Assembly (NCBI GenBank): GCA_026122225.1
Contig: JANEZZ010000802.1
Coordinates: forward strand, 744,001 to 808,000
Direction of reading: 5' to 3'
Source of the DNA: Heloderma charlesbogerti
Lineage: Eukaryota; Chordata; Lepidosauria; Squamata; Helodermatidae
DNA: 64,000 nucleotides
Both the position numbers and the translations under genes were made by a program. Positions 53,991 to 64,000 of the stretch are shown here, in pieces (the stretch's first letter is position 1; each line of letters starts with the position of its first letter). The notes below the pieces were generated by a model. That model had not been told where the DNA came from and searched no databases. It worked only from the letters and a program-made list of their open reading frames with translations.

Positions 53991-55040
53991 TGATGGCAGT
54001 GGTGACTGAATTCCTGGCAGAAGAAGAATAACAAACTCTGAGTTGACCAGAAGAAGAAGAAGAAGCAGAGGAAGAAGAAGAAGAAAGAGGCTGAAAATGG
54101 AAGGCTAGAAGCCACTAAGTATGTTAAACCTGCAAGCTCAGAACTTAGCCCAGGCATGAAAAACCTGGAAACAGGACTTTAATCTCTATGTACACATTGC
54201 AATGGCAGAAGAGAAGTCTAAGAAAATGAAACTCTTTCTATATTTGATTGGAGAAAGGGGGAGAGAAATAAATGAGACACTGTGTGCAAGCATTCCCCAA
54301 ACACAGCATACTTGGCTACAATAATAGATGGTTTTGATGCCCACTGTAAGCCCAGAAAGCATGAAACAGTGGAAAGATACAGCTTTTTGTGTGCAGGACC
54401 AAGCAATAGGGGAAGGCATTGAGGTATTTTGCACAGATTTAAAGATGCTAGCAGCCCGCCCAGCTGCAATTTTGGAGATATCAAAGACTACTTGATAAGG
54501 AACTGGATAGCTGGTGGAATACAGGACACTCGAGAACAAGAGAGATTGCTGAGGGAAGCAGACTTGACATTAGAGAAAAGCTTGGAGATTTTCAGTGCAG
54601 CTGAGTTGTTCAAGCACAGGGATTAGTGTCCTGGAAGGACAGCCAGTGGGATCTGTCCATATAATACAGAAGAAAGAGAAGGAGAAACCAGATGTAAAGA
54701 CAACAGTGAACACCACAGAGCAGTGCAACTACTGTGGGGGAAACATGCAAGACAAAAAGACAGTTGCTCAGCTCGTAGGAAGAAATGCCACAACTATGAC
54801 AAACTCAACCCATATGCATCCCAGTGTCTATTAAACAGAAAAGGCTAGAGTGTACACTGTAGATGTGGAGAGTGACAGTGAAGGTGAAGACACTTACGTG
54901 GTTCGTATGATTACTGCAGCCTACTGTGGCTTATTAGTTGCAGTGCCCATGGGTGCTGGGTTGGTGATCCAAACTCCCACCGCAGCAGCTTCTTGTTACA
55001 TGTGACAATATTTTTTCTTTCTTTCTCAAAAGAGAAGGGA
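53991..55040 (+). mobile_element. Ty3/gypsy-like LTR retrotransposon interior, largely deleted
   Basis: Only about 1.05 kb separates the LTRs. A candidate primer-binding region follows the 5' LTR ('tggcagtggtgactgaattc'), then a GAA-rich tract (54025-54090), a gag remnant and a purine-rich stretch (aaaagagaaggga, 55028-55040) abutting the 3' LTR as a polypurine tract. No protease, reverse transcriptase or integrase remains, so mobility would have depended on other copies. Confidence 0.8.
54202..54860 (+). pseudogene. Degenerate gag of Ty3/gypsy-like element
   Basis: Gag would form the particle shell and bind the RNA. Readable pieces: KKMKLFLYLIG (54212-54246) as in the capsid start, 'GEGIEVFCTDLKMLA' (about 54411-54455), then in another frame FGDIKDYLIR and IQDTREQERLLREADL (54470-54575), which are typical gypsy gag blocks. 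A CNYCGG start of a CCHC zinc knuckle follows at about 54724-54741, but the rest of the knuckle is shifted. Frameshifts near 54460, 54620 and 54745 and several stops make it a pseudogene. Confidence 0.75.
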
Positions 55041-55251
55041 TGTAACAATATGAAAGAAATATGGGATTCGGCCTAAGTGGGTTGTACTTCCTTGGAGGAA
55101 CCAGGAAGTGGTTGAGGGCAACGTCCACTGCGTCTGCCCTGGAGAAGCTACTGCCTGAGAGTGGAAAAGCTTTGTTTGAATAAAACTTGGGTTTGTTTGG
55201 AAGGCAGAGTCTGTGTGAGTCTGTGGGGTGCAGTCCACCAACTTTGAAACA
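55041..55251 (+). repeat. 3' LTR of Ty3/gypsy-like element
   Basis: Starts tgtaacaatatgaaagaa, ends ctttgaaaca, and is followed by CCCAG (55252-55256), identical to the 5-bp sequence before the 5' LTR. It differs from the 5' LTR by substitutions and small indels, including a 'gtctgtgtga' block near 55210 and the lack of a segment around 53895. Confidence 0.85.
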
Positions 55252-55307
55252 CCCAGTTGGGCCAGATTTGGCCCCTAGGCTTGAGGTTCCACAATCCTGA
55301 CCTAAAG

Positions 55308-56887
55308 GGTGCATAACCTAATCATAACTGAAACTGCATCACTTCCACAGGAATGTTTCCAGTGGCTTCATATATTAAATGAATGATATATTGGCTTCAT
55401 ATATTAAATGAATGATATGTGTAAAGCATTCTGATTCCACAGGGATCTTTACCACCTACTGGAATCTCTCAGTTAGAAATAAATAGAAACTTAGGGGTAG
55501 CCATCTCAGGTGCTGCAGACTGCAGTAATGTCACCAACATCTCGTTAATGGTAGCAAGATAACTTAGAATCAAGAAACATCTCTATGCACAGATTGCCAA
55601 CCAAAGGCACAGCTTCCTCTCAATACTTGGGCTGAAATTGGCAAGAGATCAGACAAGGTAGTATTTTGGGAATTCATAACTGAAGTTGTGGAACAATGCA
55701 GTAATTTGATAAGCTTCGGTAGAAAGGGAAGGTGGCGTATGGTGGTAATCGTGTAGCATCAGTGCTTCCCATGTGTACAAAACTTTGTTAAATCTTAAAT
55801 GCTCACCAAGCAGCTCCTTAGCACAGGGAAAAAAATAAGCTGTGCTGCCATTCTCAGTTAATCCCCATGCATTAAAAACACAATACTATCTTAAGCTCCA
55901 TACATTCCCTCCCTGCCCTTGCAAGTGGGTAGAACACCTATGGATGTGCTATACCTACATATATGTAACAGGGGAAAGCTCCTGAAAAAGAGATTGTTTC
56001 ATTTATATTCTTCTTAGCAAAATGCATCGTACCCTTTAGAAGCGCACATGAGGAATCTGAAAAATGCCATTGCAAGAATGGAAGAGATTGCACACAGGAA
56101 TTTTCTGTTAGGGGAATGCTGCTACATGGGATGTGGGATGAAACATATCCCAAGTAAGAACGGAAAAAGAAGATAAGATTATCAATGATGCTGAAATTTA
56201 GAACTAACAGTCTTTTGGGAAAATAAGCCAAATACTTGATTCATAAACAGTGCATACCAGAAAGTTGATGGTTAGTGGTGGTGGTGATGGCAGTGGTAAA
56301 AAAGAGAAAAGATTATGCTTGGCTTTTCTTCATCTCAATTAACTGGACTTTCTGTAACGGAGAAATATAGCAGTGCTAGTATCCCAGACCATGATGTCAC
56401 ACTCACATGGGTATCCTAGCAGCAAGAGTAAACAATATGCTGTTGGAGCTTAGACAAGAAAGAAAAAGAGAAAGAAGATAATAAATAAAGGAGAAGAGAA
56501 ATAGGGCAACAAATAAATATAAAGAAGAATTAAGAGAGTGTTTCATAACGAATGGAGAGACAAGAGCCTGCCTGAATAAGAAGGGAAAGAACCAGGACAG
56601 GGAGAAAGACTGGGCTGATGGCTTAGCTTTTGTAAGGCCCCTAATCAAGAGCAGGATTGGGGAGAAGAGGCACAAAAGAGGCAAGACTAGCAGAAGTCTT
56701 AGAGGGAAGAAAATGAAAAGGATCAGGAAGTGGTGTGCAACTGTGATGAGTTTGAGGATGAGTAGGTGAGTCTGGTAGAGAAAAAGGATTAGTTCTCACT
56801 GAAGACTGGTCAACTTGTATCTGGAATATACCACACCAGACTGCTGGTACATAGCTCATTTGGCTGAATGTTATTCCATACAACACC
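55308..56887. other. No feature recognised
   Basis: Unassigned DNA. A 26-base direct repeat 'tggcttcatatattaaatga' (55360 and 55391) is the only local structure. Frames up to 97 codons show no domain. Confidence 0.45.
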
Positions 56888-57114
56888 TAGGGTGGCCATG
56901 TGTCCCATTTCCTAGAGGATGATCCTCTTTTTGAAGGCATCCTCTGTTTGCAAGATTATCCATTCCAGCTTAAAGCTAAAGAACCATCAGAAGGGAGAGC
57001 AAGCAGGGGCCTTGAAGTTGCCCATCAATAGTGAGCACCTGGACTGAGCAGGTGCACAGATCACCTGGCCACAGCCATTCCTTCTGTAGTTTGGTGATGC
57101 ATAAGCGGCCACCC
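56888..57114 (-). mobile_element. 'ggccacttatgcat' inverted-repeat element, family E
   Basis: Left 'tagggtggccatgtgtccca' and right 'tgatgcataagcggccaccc' are inverted ends. The middle ('aaagaaccatcagaagggag', 'ccttgaagttgcccatcaat') matches 47890-48213 in reverse. Confidence 0.6.
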
Positions 57115-58493
57115 AATCAACCTCCTCCACACACTCTGTGCACTCAGAAAATGAGATAGTGGGAAGGATTCCCCCCCCCCCCAGCTTATCCTTCTCCCTG
57201 ACATTTTAGTTTTCTATGTGGAGGTGATGTTTTTGAATGAGGGAACATTTCTTAATGTGAGTCCCCCCACCCCTGCAGTGTGAAGTGGTAGAGTCCAGGC
57301 ACAGGTTGACTATCTCAGTTAGAACAAGGCCCTGCACTACATTCAAAATGGTGAACTGTATTATGTATTATGGTATCTGCGTTGTTCAGAGAACAGCCAC
57401 ATTTCCTCTGGTGTGTCTATTTGAATCAGGTCATTACTGCTTTACTCTTCAGAGAAAACAGCAGCAGAAATATAAGATTAATCATTTTGTACACTTGATG
57501 GCTTCATTGGACAAGCAATACATCAATTATATTGGATTGGGGAAGGTATTGTTCAAATGCTATTAGCTCTCCCTCCATTATTGAACTGGGATTTTAGTCC
57601 TGATTTAAAGAAATCTCCCACACTGAAGAGTCTGTTCTTGGAAGATGCACTGTATTATCCACCCCACTGCTGATTTCTATGCTGTACCTCAACATTTACC
57701 TTAGCATTTTATATTTGATGGCTTTGCTATTGTTCTTATTTTTCTTTTACTTACCTTTGATTAAACAAACAAACCAACAAAAACCCTATACATATGTGAG
57801 ATTTTTTTTAATGATCAGATTTATCAAAAGTATTTTGCTAGTAAGTGTTCTAAAACCTGGCAAAAGCATTATGATAATCGGACAACACTGGTGCAATGAG
57901 GAAAATGGAGGGAGCTGGGGATATGCTGGAGGAGGACTGGCAGAGGGGGCAGTCTAGCTGTCAGAATCCTATGCTGTCCCATCCTCTGTTCCTTTAGGAC
58001 CCACCTCGTCTGTGGGTGCAAAACTTATGCATACAGAACAGGAGCAAGAGACGAGCGATACATCCATTGGAGTCAATAGCATAATCCACACACCAGTCCT
58101 CCTCTCCCCGCTATGGTGAAGGATTAGGATTCCAACTAATGCATGAGCAAATTGTAGCACAGCACAAGGAGGCTCCAAGCCCCAGCAGTGGCTCACAGCT
58201 CAACATATGCAGATGTGTGGCATGGGGCTACATCAGTCTGCCCACCCTTTCCTATCTATAGAGCCATGCGACTGTACAAGTGCACAAGTGGGAACTTGGT
58301 GAACTGGAGCACTTTGCATATTCAAGGCTAATAACAAAGAAGAAAAGACAGGTGGATAACCCCTGGGTTTTCAGATCCCTGAAGAAGGTAATCTGTCTCA
58401 GGATTCCAGACGCTAACACTCCCCAAGAACCTCAATCCCACCACTGCAACTGGGGCTTCAAGGACAAGGCACCCCAAGCAAGAGAGCCTTGAA
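57115..58493. other. No feature recognised
   Basis: Unassigned; poly-C run at 57170-57182. Confidence 0.4.
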
Positions 58494-59985
58494 ATGGCTC
58501 TTCGTGACCCCATGGACCACAGCATGCCAGGCCTTCCTGTCCTCCACTCTCTCCCGAAGTGTGCTCAAGTTCATATTCACTGCATCAGTGATGCTATCTA
58601 GCCATCTCATCCTCTGCCGTCCCCTTCTTCTTTTGCTTCCAATCTTTCCCAGAATCAGGGTCTTTTCCAGTCACTTTTCTCTTCGCATTAGGTGGCCAAA
58701 ATATTTGAGCTTCAGCTTCAGTATCTGTCCGACTCCTTCCAATGAGCAGTCAGGGTTGATTTCCTTTAGGATTGACTGATCTGACCCCCTTGCAGTCCAG
58801 GGGACTCGTAAGAGTCTTCTCCAGCACCACAGTTCGAAAGCATTGATTCTTCGGCGCTCAGCCTTCCTTATAGTCCAGCTCTCACAGCCATACGTTACTA
58901 CTGGGAAAACCATTGCTTTGATTATATGAAACTTTGTCGGCAAGGTGATGTCTCTGCTTCTTACTGTGCTGTCTAGGTTTGCCATAGCTTTCCTCCCAAG
59001 GAGCAAGCGTCTTTTAATTTCATGGCTACAGTCACCATCTGCGGTGATCTTGGAGCCCAAGAAAATAAAATCTGTCACTACTTCCATTTCTTCCCCTTCT
59101 ATATGCCAGGAAGTGATGGGGCCAGATGCCATGATCTTAGTTTTTTTAATGTTTTAAGACTGACCTTTTCCAGTCTTGTGGCCACTGTTGAGTGTTCCAA
59201 ATTTGTTGGCATATTGAGCGCAGCACTTTAACAGCATCATCTTTTAGGATTTTAAATAGCTCGGCTGGAATACTGTCATCTCCGCTAGCTTTGTTGTTAC
59301 TAATGCTTCCTAAGGCCCACTTGACTTCACTCTCTAGGATGTCCGGCTCAAGTTCAGTGACCGCACTATCATGGCTATCAGGGACATTAAGATCTTTCCT
59401 GTATAGTTCTTCTGTGTACTCTTTCCACCTCTACTTATTCTCATCTGCTTCTGTTAGGTCCCTGCCTCCTTTGTCCTTTATTATGCCCGTCTTTGCACAA
59501 ACCGTTCCCTTGATATCTCCGATTTTCTTGAAAAGATCTCTAGTCTTTCCCATTCTATTGTTTTCCTCGATTTCTTTGCATTGTTCATTTAAGAAGGCCT
59601 TGCTATTCTCTGGAAATCTGCATTCAGTTGGATATATCTTCCCCTTTCTCCCTTGCTTTTCGCTTCCCTTCTTTCCTCAGCTACTTGTAAAGCTTCATCA
59701 GAGAGCCACTTTGCTTCCTTGCATTTCTTTTACTTTGGGATGGATTTAGTTGCTGCCTCCTGAACAATGTTACGGACCTCTGTCCATAGTTCCTCAGGCA
59801 CTCTGTCTATCAGGTCTAATCCCTTAAATCTATTCCTCACCTCTACTGTATATTCATAAGGGATATGATTTAGGTCATACCTGAAAGGTTTAGTGGTTTT
59901 CCCTACGTTCTTCAATTTAAGCCGAAATTTTGCAAGAAGCAACTCATGATCTGAGCCACAGTCAGCTCCAGGTCTTGTTTTTACT
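58494..59985 (-). mobile_element. Bov-B (RTE) LINE, RT core deleted
   Basis: Bov-B is an RTE-clade retrotransposon widespread in squamates and known for horizontal transfer to ruminants. The right part, read on the minus strand, is the region upstream of the RT (DLIDRVPEELWTEVRNIV at 59942-59730, then a block ending 'WPQDWKR' near 59160). Immediately after it comes the post-RT region. The RT core between these has been lost, and the break lies at about 59150-59158. The left end is the degraded 3' end. Confidence 0.85.
58671..59132 (-). pseudogene. Bov-B ORF2 C-terminal open piece (153 codons)
   Basis: Contains the Bov-B hallmarks FIFLGSKITADGDCSHEIKR (residues 22-41), 'VFPVVTYGCESWTIRKAERR' (about 76-95), 'FELWCWRRLLRVPWTARGS' (about 99-117) and LKLKYFGHLMRR (about 140-151). 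It covers the domain after the reverse transcriptase, thought to aid RNA or DNA binding. It cannot act alone. Confidence 0.85.
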
Positions 59986-59989
59986 GCCT

Positions 59990-60115
59990 GTTTTTAATTA
60001 TGTCTAAATTTGCATCTATACCAACACACACACACACACACACAAGCAGATGCACATTTTATGCAACTCTCTGTCCTCTCTTTTTGGTGATGCATAAGTG
60101 GCCACTCTACCCCGC
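59990..60115 (-). mobile_element. Family E fragment with (CA)n
   Basis: 'atttgcatctataccaacac', a CA run (60025-60044) and 'ggtgatgcataagtggccac' match the end of family E in reverse. Confidence 0.5.
60025..60044. repeat. (CA)n microsatellite
   Basis: About ten CA units. Confidence 0.95.
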
Positions 60116-60251
60116 ATGGCTGCCTTTCCTTTAACATCTACGTGGCCAGCTGAAGCTTGCTTTTTTAAAACATGACTTTTATAACATGCAGTCTGGCTAA
60201 GAGTCTTCTCTTGGCAGTGGTAAGAAACAAGTGGGTAAAGCTAGATATGGA

Positions 60252-60590
60252 CTGGGTTTGCACACACTCAGCCACTGAGTTTTGAGTTGTTGAACTATGG
60301 GTTGTTGAACTATGAGCTATCGTGTTGTCTGAACACAGCACGTTTTCCTCAGGGTGGCTTGTTAACCATGCAGTGTGGTTTATTTTTCTTGAACAAGCTT
60401 CCTTGAGAACTCATAGTTTGTTGTTGGATTGTTCAGGGTGGTTAACAAGCCACACTGCGGAAAATGTCCTGGGTTCAGGCAATACGCTAACCCACAGTTC
60501 AACAAACAACCCATGGTTCAACAACAATCCACACTCAACAACTGAGTGTGGATTAGCGTGTTGTGTGAACAGCCCCATGGAGTTCCAGCA
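60252..60590. mobile_element. Palindromic element, family H, copy 3
   Basis: Left 'ctgggtttgcacacactcag' and right 'gtgttgtgtgaacagcccc' pair imperfectly. Inner pairs 'gggtggcttgttaaccatgc' and 'gtggttaacaagccacactg', and 'gttgaactatgggttgttga' and 'caacccatggttcaacaac'. Same design as 41039-41345. Confidence 0.65.
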
Positions 60591-60879
60591 GAAGATTTAG
60601 CAACGGCAGGAGTACTGTCATAAGTTTTAGATGTTTCAGAAATGGTTTCGTCTTTATTGTTATTGCCACAGCCTTCTGATCAATTGTCTGAGTGGTGGGA
60701 TCATGGCAGCACCTTTTTAAAATCACCCTTGGCCAGGGACTGATTGGTCTTTCCTCCAGCCCAGCTGACCTCAGCCTGATGTCCTGTAACTATTCCTTTG
60801 ACTCCTTATCCTGTATGCACCACTGCTCCCCTCCCAATCACTTCCACGGCTCCTCAAAAAATTTCTGCCACAGCAGCTC

Positions 60880-61270
60880 CTGGATAAAATGCCACTACTG
60901 TCTCTTTAGTAAAAGAAGGATTGTAATGAACTTTGCAAGTAGATGTGCTGAAGAAATAAGTAACAATAAAATGGGCATTGCCTACGATCACATTTACTTT
61001 GAAAAAAATAGAGTTTTTGCTTTAAAAAAGCACACAGAGAGATGAAACTTGATTGACTTGCAGCAATGACGTTATTTATTTGCGAGAATAATGAACAAAA
61101 GAATGAAGCTATATTTTGATTAGAGATGAAATGCAGTGCTTTTGGAAATAAATTGTCATTGTTTGTTATTGAATGAATACCCAAATTCACTACCTGTGAA
61201 TCTGCATAACTCACTAAATCATATATTGATTGTACTTTTCAGGTTTGGAGATCAAATAGGATTTTTCCCC
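60880..61270. promoter_or_regulatory. Candidate conserved non-coding element
   Basis: AT-rich, repeat-free, with 'gcaatgacgttatttatttg' (CRE-like tgacgt), 'ttgattgacttg' and 'gaataatgaac'. Inferred from texture only. Confidence 0.3.
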
Positions 61271-61282
61271 CTTTGAGAAGAT

Positions 61283-61735
61283 ATTCACATCCCTGAACGA
61301 TGTATTAAAGATAATAAAGAAGTGTGGTGAAATATCTGACTATAAGCTTAAGGAGAATGCCTGAAATTATGGGACTGAATATAAAAGAGAAGGAGATGGA
61401 GCTCAAAAGGATCTGTATTATCTGTACTATTATTTGGAAAAATAACTGCTTGGCTAGGTGTTTTGGAATATGGTTATCTACAGAATTTGATGATTTTTTA
61501 TAAAGCCAACTATTTGCATCTGAGAGAAAAGATAAAACAAGATTTATCACAAAGAGCTATTATAACATTATCATGGATGAGACACAGTTCTAGCATGAAA
61601 ATGAATGTTTTACTCAGTATAATATTTTTTCTTAATATAATACCAATTAAAATACCTAATAGTATCTTGGTGATACTACAGGCTTGCATTATGAAATTTA
61701 CATTGAAGTTAAAAAATAAAAGGAAAAAGGATTAA
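61283..61735 (+). mobile_element. L1 LINE ORF2 fragment
   Basis: The translation gives 'VLKIIKKCGEISDYKL' (61303-61350) and, after a decayed stretch, LREKIKQDL and MKMNVLLSIIFFLNIIPIKI (61520-61655). These match the L1 ORF2 blocks '(I)KKFGxVSGYKIN' and 'KIKxDLxxW...IKMNILPRLLYLFQxxPIxIP' that follow the RT. Stops separate the pieces. Confidence 0.65.
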
Positions 61736-62151
61736 GGGCAAAATCCAACATTGCACGGACATCCACTCATGCAGTGGGACTTTTTCCTCCTTTCCTCTCA
61801 CCTGCAGCCCCCCCACCTATTCTGGAGGGTCCCCTAACCCTCTTGAGTGTGTGTGGGGGCAGCAGGGGAGAGTGTGAATCACCCCCCCCCCGTTCCGTTG
61901 ATGGAAGCAGTTCCATCCGTAGGAGGACTTAATTGGATGCCACCGTAGAATTTCTGTATTACAAAGAGAGGGTGGAAAGGAAAGAAGGTGATATATAGGG
62001 CTGGCCCAAGAAAATTTGCTGCCTGAGGAGGAGCAAATGGTGCCCCAATCCCAAGATAAAGTGTGTAGTACTCAAGGCCAGCCAGTTATTTTGGCACCTG
62101 AGACAGAAAATCCCACAAGTACCTCTCCCCATTACTGGCAGGAAACATACA
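61736..62151. other. Unassigned; hAT-type end scraps
   Basis: 'gggctggcccaagaaaattt' at 62000 resembles a CAGGGCCGGCCC-type hAT terminus also seen near 28491 and 34563. Poly-C at 61882-61891. Confidence 0.4.
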
Positions 62152-62640
62152 GTGGGTTGGATCCAGGACCTGCCCTCCTCAAGAGGAAGGGACCTTCCTC
62201 AAGCGGAAAGGCTGATTACGCAAGGTCTCTCCACTCTATTCGGGTTAATCCCCCTTCCCACCACCACAACCCACCCCATTCATCAGGGTCTCCTGATGAG
62301 TTTCCCTTGTCAGCTGGCAACTGCAGTGGATCAATTGCAGAAAGGGTACTGACGTAGGAAACTACAAAATGAGGATTTCTGCCAGAAAGCCCCCTGGGAT
62401 ATGTACCAGCAGCGGGCTGGAGGACTGAGGGAGAAACGAGCCACAGGAAGCTGCTGAGCTGGGGATCGTCTGCCAGGAATAAGGGACAAGCCAGCCGACC
62501 ACCGTGGCTTAACGTGACATGCAAATGCTCCCTCTGTGTAGCATTTTCAGGGGGCTGGAAGGGCTGCTGTGAGAAGGAGAGAGCAGGGAAATCCACTTTC
62601 ACCGGAGCAGTTGATCCAGCTTAAATCTGGATCCAACCCA
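62152..62640. mobile_element. 'gggttggatcca' inverted-repeat MITE
   Basis: Left tgggttggatccag and right ctggatccaaccca are perfect 14-bp inverted repeats, about 490 bp apart. The interior is non-coding and GC-rich. Class unknown. Confidence 0.6.
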
Positions 62641-63174
62641 ATAAGAATGAATTGAATAACTAAGAGCATTTGTACATGAGGCTTTTATGACATGCTTGTG
62701 ATTGGTCACCGGCAGAGGTTTGCGGGTCCTTTACATGACATCGTCAACCTCCATGGTGTCTCCCGCACTTTCCGACCTTTACCCCGCTTTTTAAAAGATT
62801 GGAGATAACTTGATAAGGAGTGTTAATCCGATATATGGGCTGTGTTTAACTGCACAGTCCTGCTATAACCACAGCGCCATCTAGTGGCTGTAAAATGAAA
62901 CATATAGAATTTGCCGAGAAAGGAATTCCATGATTCAAAGCACATATCTGCCTGTGTAAAGGAGTCAACCTTCATTCAGCAAAGAACCTGGAAGCAGAAG
63001 CCCCAGTAAGGATGCAGGATTTTAGCATCATGTGGTGAAGCTCTAAGAAATTGCTGTCTTTTCATGATGCCCAAAATGAGCTGCCTGAGTTAGCCACCTC
63101 GCTCTGCCTGGTGGTCTGGCTAGCCTTCCTCTAAATTGTAGGTACTGAGATTTTGGACAGATTACAATTGTAAC
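62641..63174. other. No gene; scraps of short elements
   Basis: 'gcgccatctagtggctgt' near 62873 resembles a block in the 9738 and 23937 elements ('acctctaggtggca'). The rest is unassigned. Confidence 0.35.
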
Positions 63175-63177
63175 TAA

Positions 63178-63563
63178 GGGCACAATCCTATGGCCACTAG
63201 ACAGTGTCTAGATGGCCGTAGGATTTTTCGGTTTCTGGGAACTGAGCTTGGAGCCAGGGATGTGAGCTTAGTTCCCAGAAACCTCACGTCCTGCCTCTCC
63301 CCTGCCACTTCATAGGCAGCGCGGTTCATTCCCGGCTCCATGCTTGTAAGAGCAGTGTGGAGGGGGCAAAAAGGGGGTGTTCCTGGGGCGGGGAGCGGAG
63401 GAGTCCGTGGAAGCATCATTACGACGCTTCCCATGCGCTGTCTGGCCTCTCCCCCTTCCCCTGACGTGCCCCAGCTAGACAGCCCAAATCTGCTCATCCT
63501 GCATTGGATAGCCCCCTGCCTCTGAGTTTGCAGGCAGCTGGCTATCCCTGTAGGATTGCGCCC
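63178..63563. mobile_element. PIF/Harbinger-like MITE, family F, TAA duplication
   Basis: Ends gggcacaatcctatgg and gtaggattgcgccc are inverted repeats, flanked by TAA at 63175-63177 and 63564-63566. Internal inverted blocks ('gtttctgggaactgagctt' and 'agcttagttcccagaaac'). Length 386 bp, no coding capacity. Confidence 0.75.
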
Positions 63564-63575
63564 TAAATGTACTAT

Positions 63576-63804
63576 GGTGCTTCCAGATGAGGTTTTTATT
63601 GTGCAATCGCCCTGCCTCATTTCCAGAATGTTATGGGGCTGCAGATGACAGTATCTTCCACTTGTAATCCTCCCATGTTTCCACACTGCTTCTTCCATCT
63701 TTTTTTTTTTTTTGTACCAGAAACAATCCATTAAGGAGGGAAAGATGGAATAGCTGCATATTGTCTTTCAAATGAGAGCACCAAGTGCTCTGTATGGAAG
63801 CACC
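63576..63804. mobile_element. 'ggtgcttccaga' element, family I
   Basis: Ends ggtgcttccagatgaggt and 'gtatggaagcacc' are inverted repeats. 'aagatggaatagctgcata' matches the copy at 52333-52553. A poly-T run sits inside. Confidence 0.65.
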
Positions 63805-64000
63805 TTATGTCCTAGAATAAGCACATTCATATATTCCTTTGTTTCACTAACTGTAGTTTGGAAATGAAAAGACAAACTACTGGAACTGAAAGAAAATGGC
63901 AATTTAGCCCACTTTCTGAATATGGGATAAATACAAACGAAGATGAATTGCACAGTCCTCTCCTTCCACTGCACCACATGAACAGGATCGTTCCTAGCGC
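63805..64000. other. No feature recognised
   Basis: Unassigned sequence to the window end. Confidence 0.4.

Larger units (their letters stand above)
53492..55299 (+). mobile_element. hAT-like MITE, family A, containing an LTR element
   Basis: Left end cagagggtgttaaacctc and right end gaggttccacaatcctg are inverted repeats. Flanks cactaaag (53484-53491) and acctaaag (55300-55307) match at 6 of 8. The family A sequence runs to 53783 and resumes at 55252. Confidence 0.75.

Noticed and set aside
53501..54157. 218-codon minus-strand open frame
   Set aside because: Antisense to the hAT-like and LTR sequences. Its Phe/Leu-rich stretch is the complement of the GAA tract.
56403..56684. 93-codon hydrophobic minus-strand frame as a membrane protein
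   Set aside because: It is the complement of an A/G-rich tract, and the Phe/Leu/Ser content is explained by base composition.
59192..59749. 185-codon plus-strand open frame
   Set aside because: It is the antisense shadow of the Bov-B ORF2 pre-RT region.
63174..63731. 185-codon minus-strand open frame
   Set aside because: Covers a Harbinger-like MITE, with low-complexity start codons from a poly-A tract and no recognisable domain.

Overview
The window reads as intergenic or intronic DNA from a squamate reptile (lizard or snake). I recognise no host protein-coding exon, no functional RNA gene and no CpG-island promoter. The clade call rests on the repeats: a Bov-B (RTE) LINE, tRNA-derived SINEs of the Sauria type, CR1 and L2-like LINEs with reptile-style 3' tails, L1 remnants, and many short hAT-like and PIF/Harbinger-like non-autonomous elements built from 'ctacaactccc' or 'gcaatccta' palindromes.

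Layout. 1-5.2 kb: a CR1 3' end, then two copies of a 350-bp hAT-like element (2490-2837 and 3401-3986), the second split by a SINE. 6.9-10.2 kb: a nest in which a MIR-like SINE is split by an L2-like LINE, that LINE is split by a second inverted L2 3' end, and the MIR-like right end abuts a hAT-like MITE that is itself split by a TA-flanked element. 10.9-11.6 kb: a 674-bp hAT-like element with exact 8-bp duplications and internal hairpins. 13.65-15.27 kb: a nearly full-length, frame-broken Tc1 transposon. 16.8-17.6 kb: a repeat-free AT-rich block that looks like a conserved non-coding element. 19-25 kb: short DNA elements and LINE tails. 26.5-28.2 kb: a CR1 ORF2 remnant broken by a SINE, an L2 tail and an inverted CR1-type tail. 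28.7-30.6 kb: the best-preserved coding sequence, a 578-codon open L2-like reverse transcriptase on the minus strand.

31.4-32.5 and 46.4-47.9 kb: two copies of a family I do not recognise. The second carries a 523-bp TG...CA segment, flanked by ATGG, that encodes a stretch resembling the membrane anchor of a retroviral Env. 36.9-41.6 kb: four L2-like fragments in both orientations. 49.4-49.6 kb: a 5S-rRNA-derived head joined to a CR1-like tail, both on the minus strand. 51.8-52.2 kb: a MITE with terminal inverted repeats of about 113 bp. 53.5-55.3 kb: a hAT-like element containing a Ty3/gypsy-type LTR element with 5-bp duplications, both LTRs and a decayed gag. 58.5-60 kb: a Bov-B copy that has lost its reverse-transcriptase core. 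61.3-61.7 kb: an L1 ORF2 fragment. 62-64 kb: more inverted-repeat elements.

The pieces do not form a pathway. What the window offers is a layered insertion history, in which exact or near-exact target-site duplications let several families be classed and ordered, plus several repeat-free AT-rich blocks (16.8-17.6, 44.4-44.9, 51.1-51.6, 60.9-61.3 kb) that may be regulatory. All family names come from reading motifs by eye; no database was searched.
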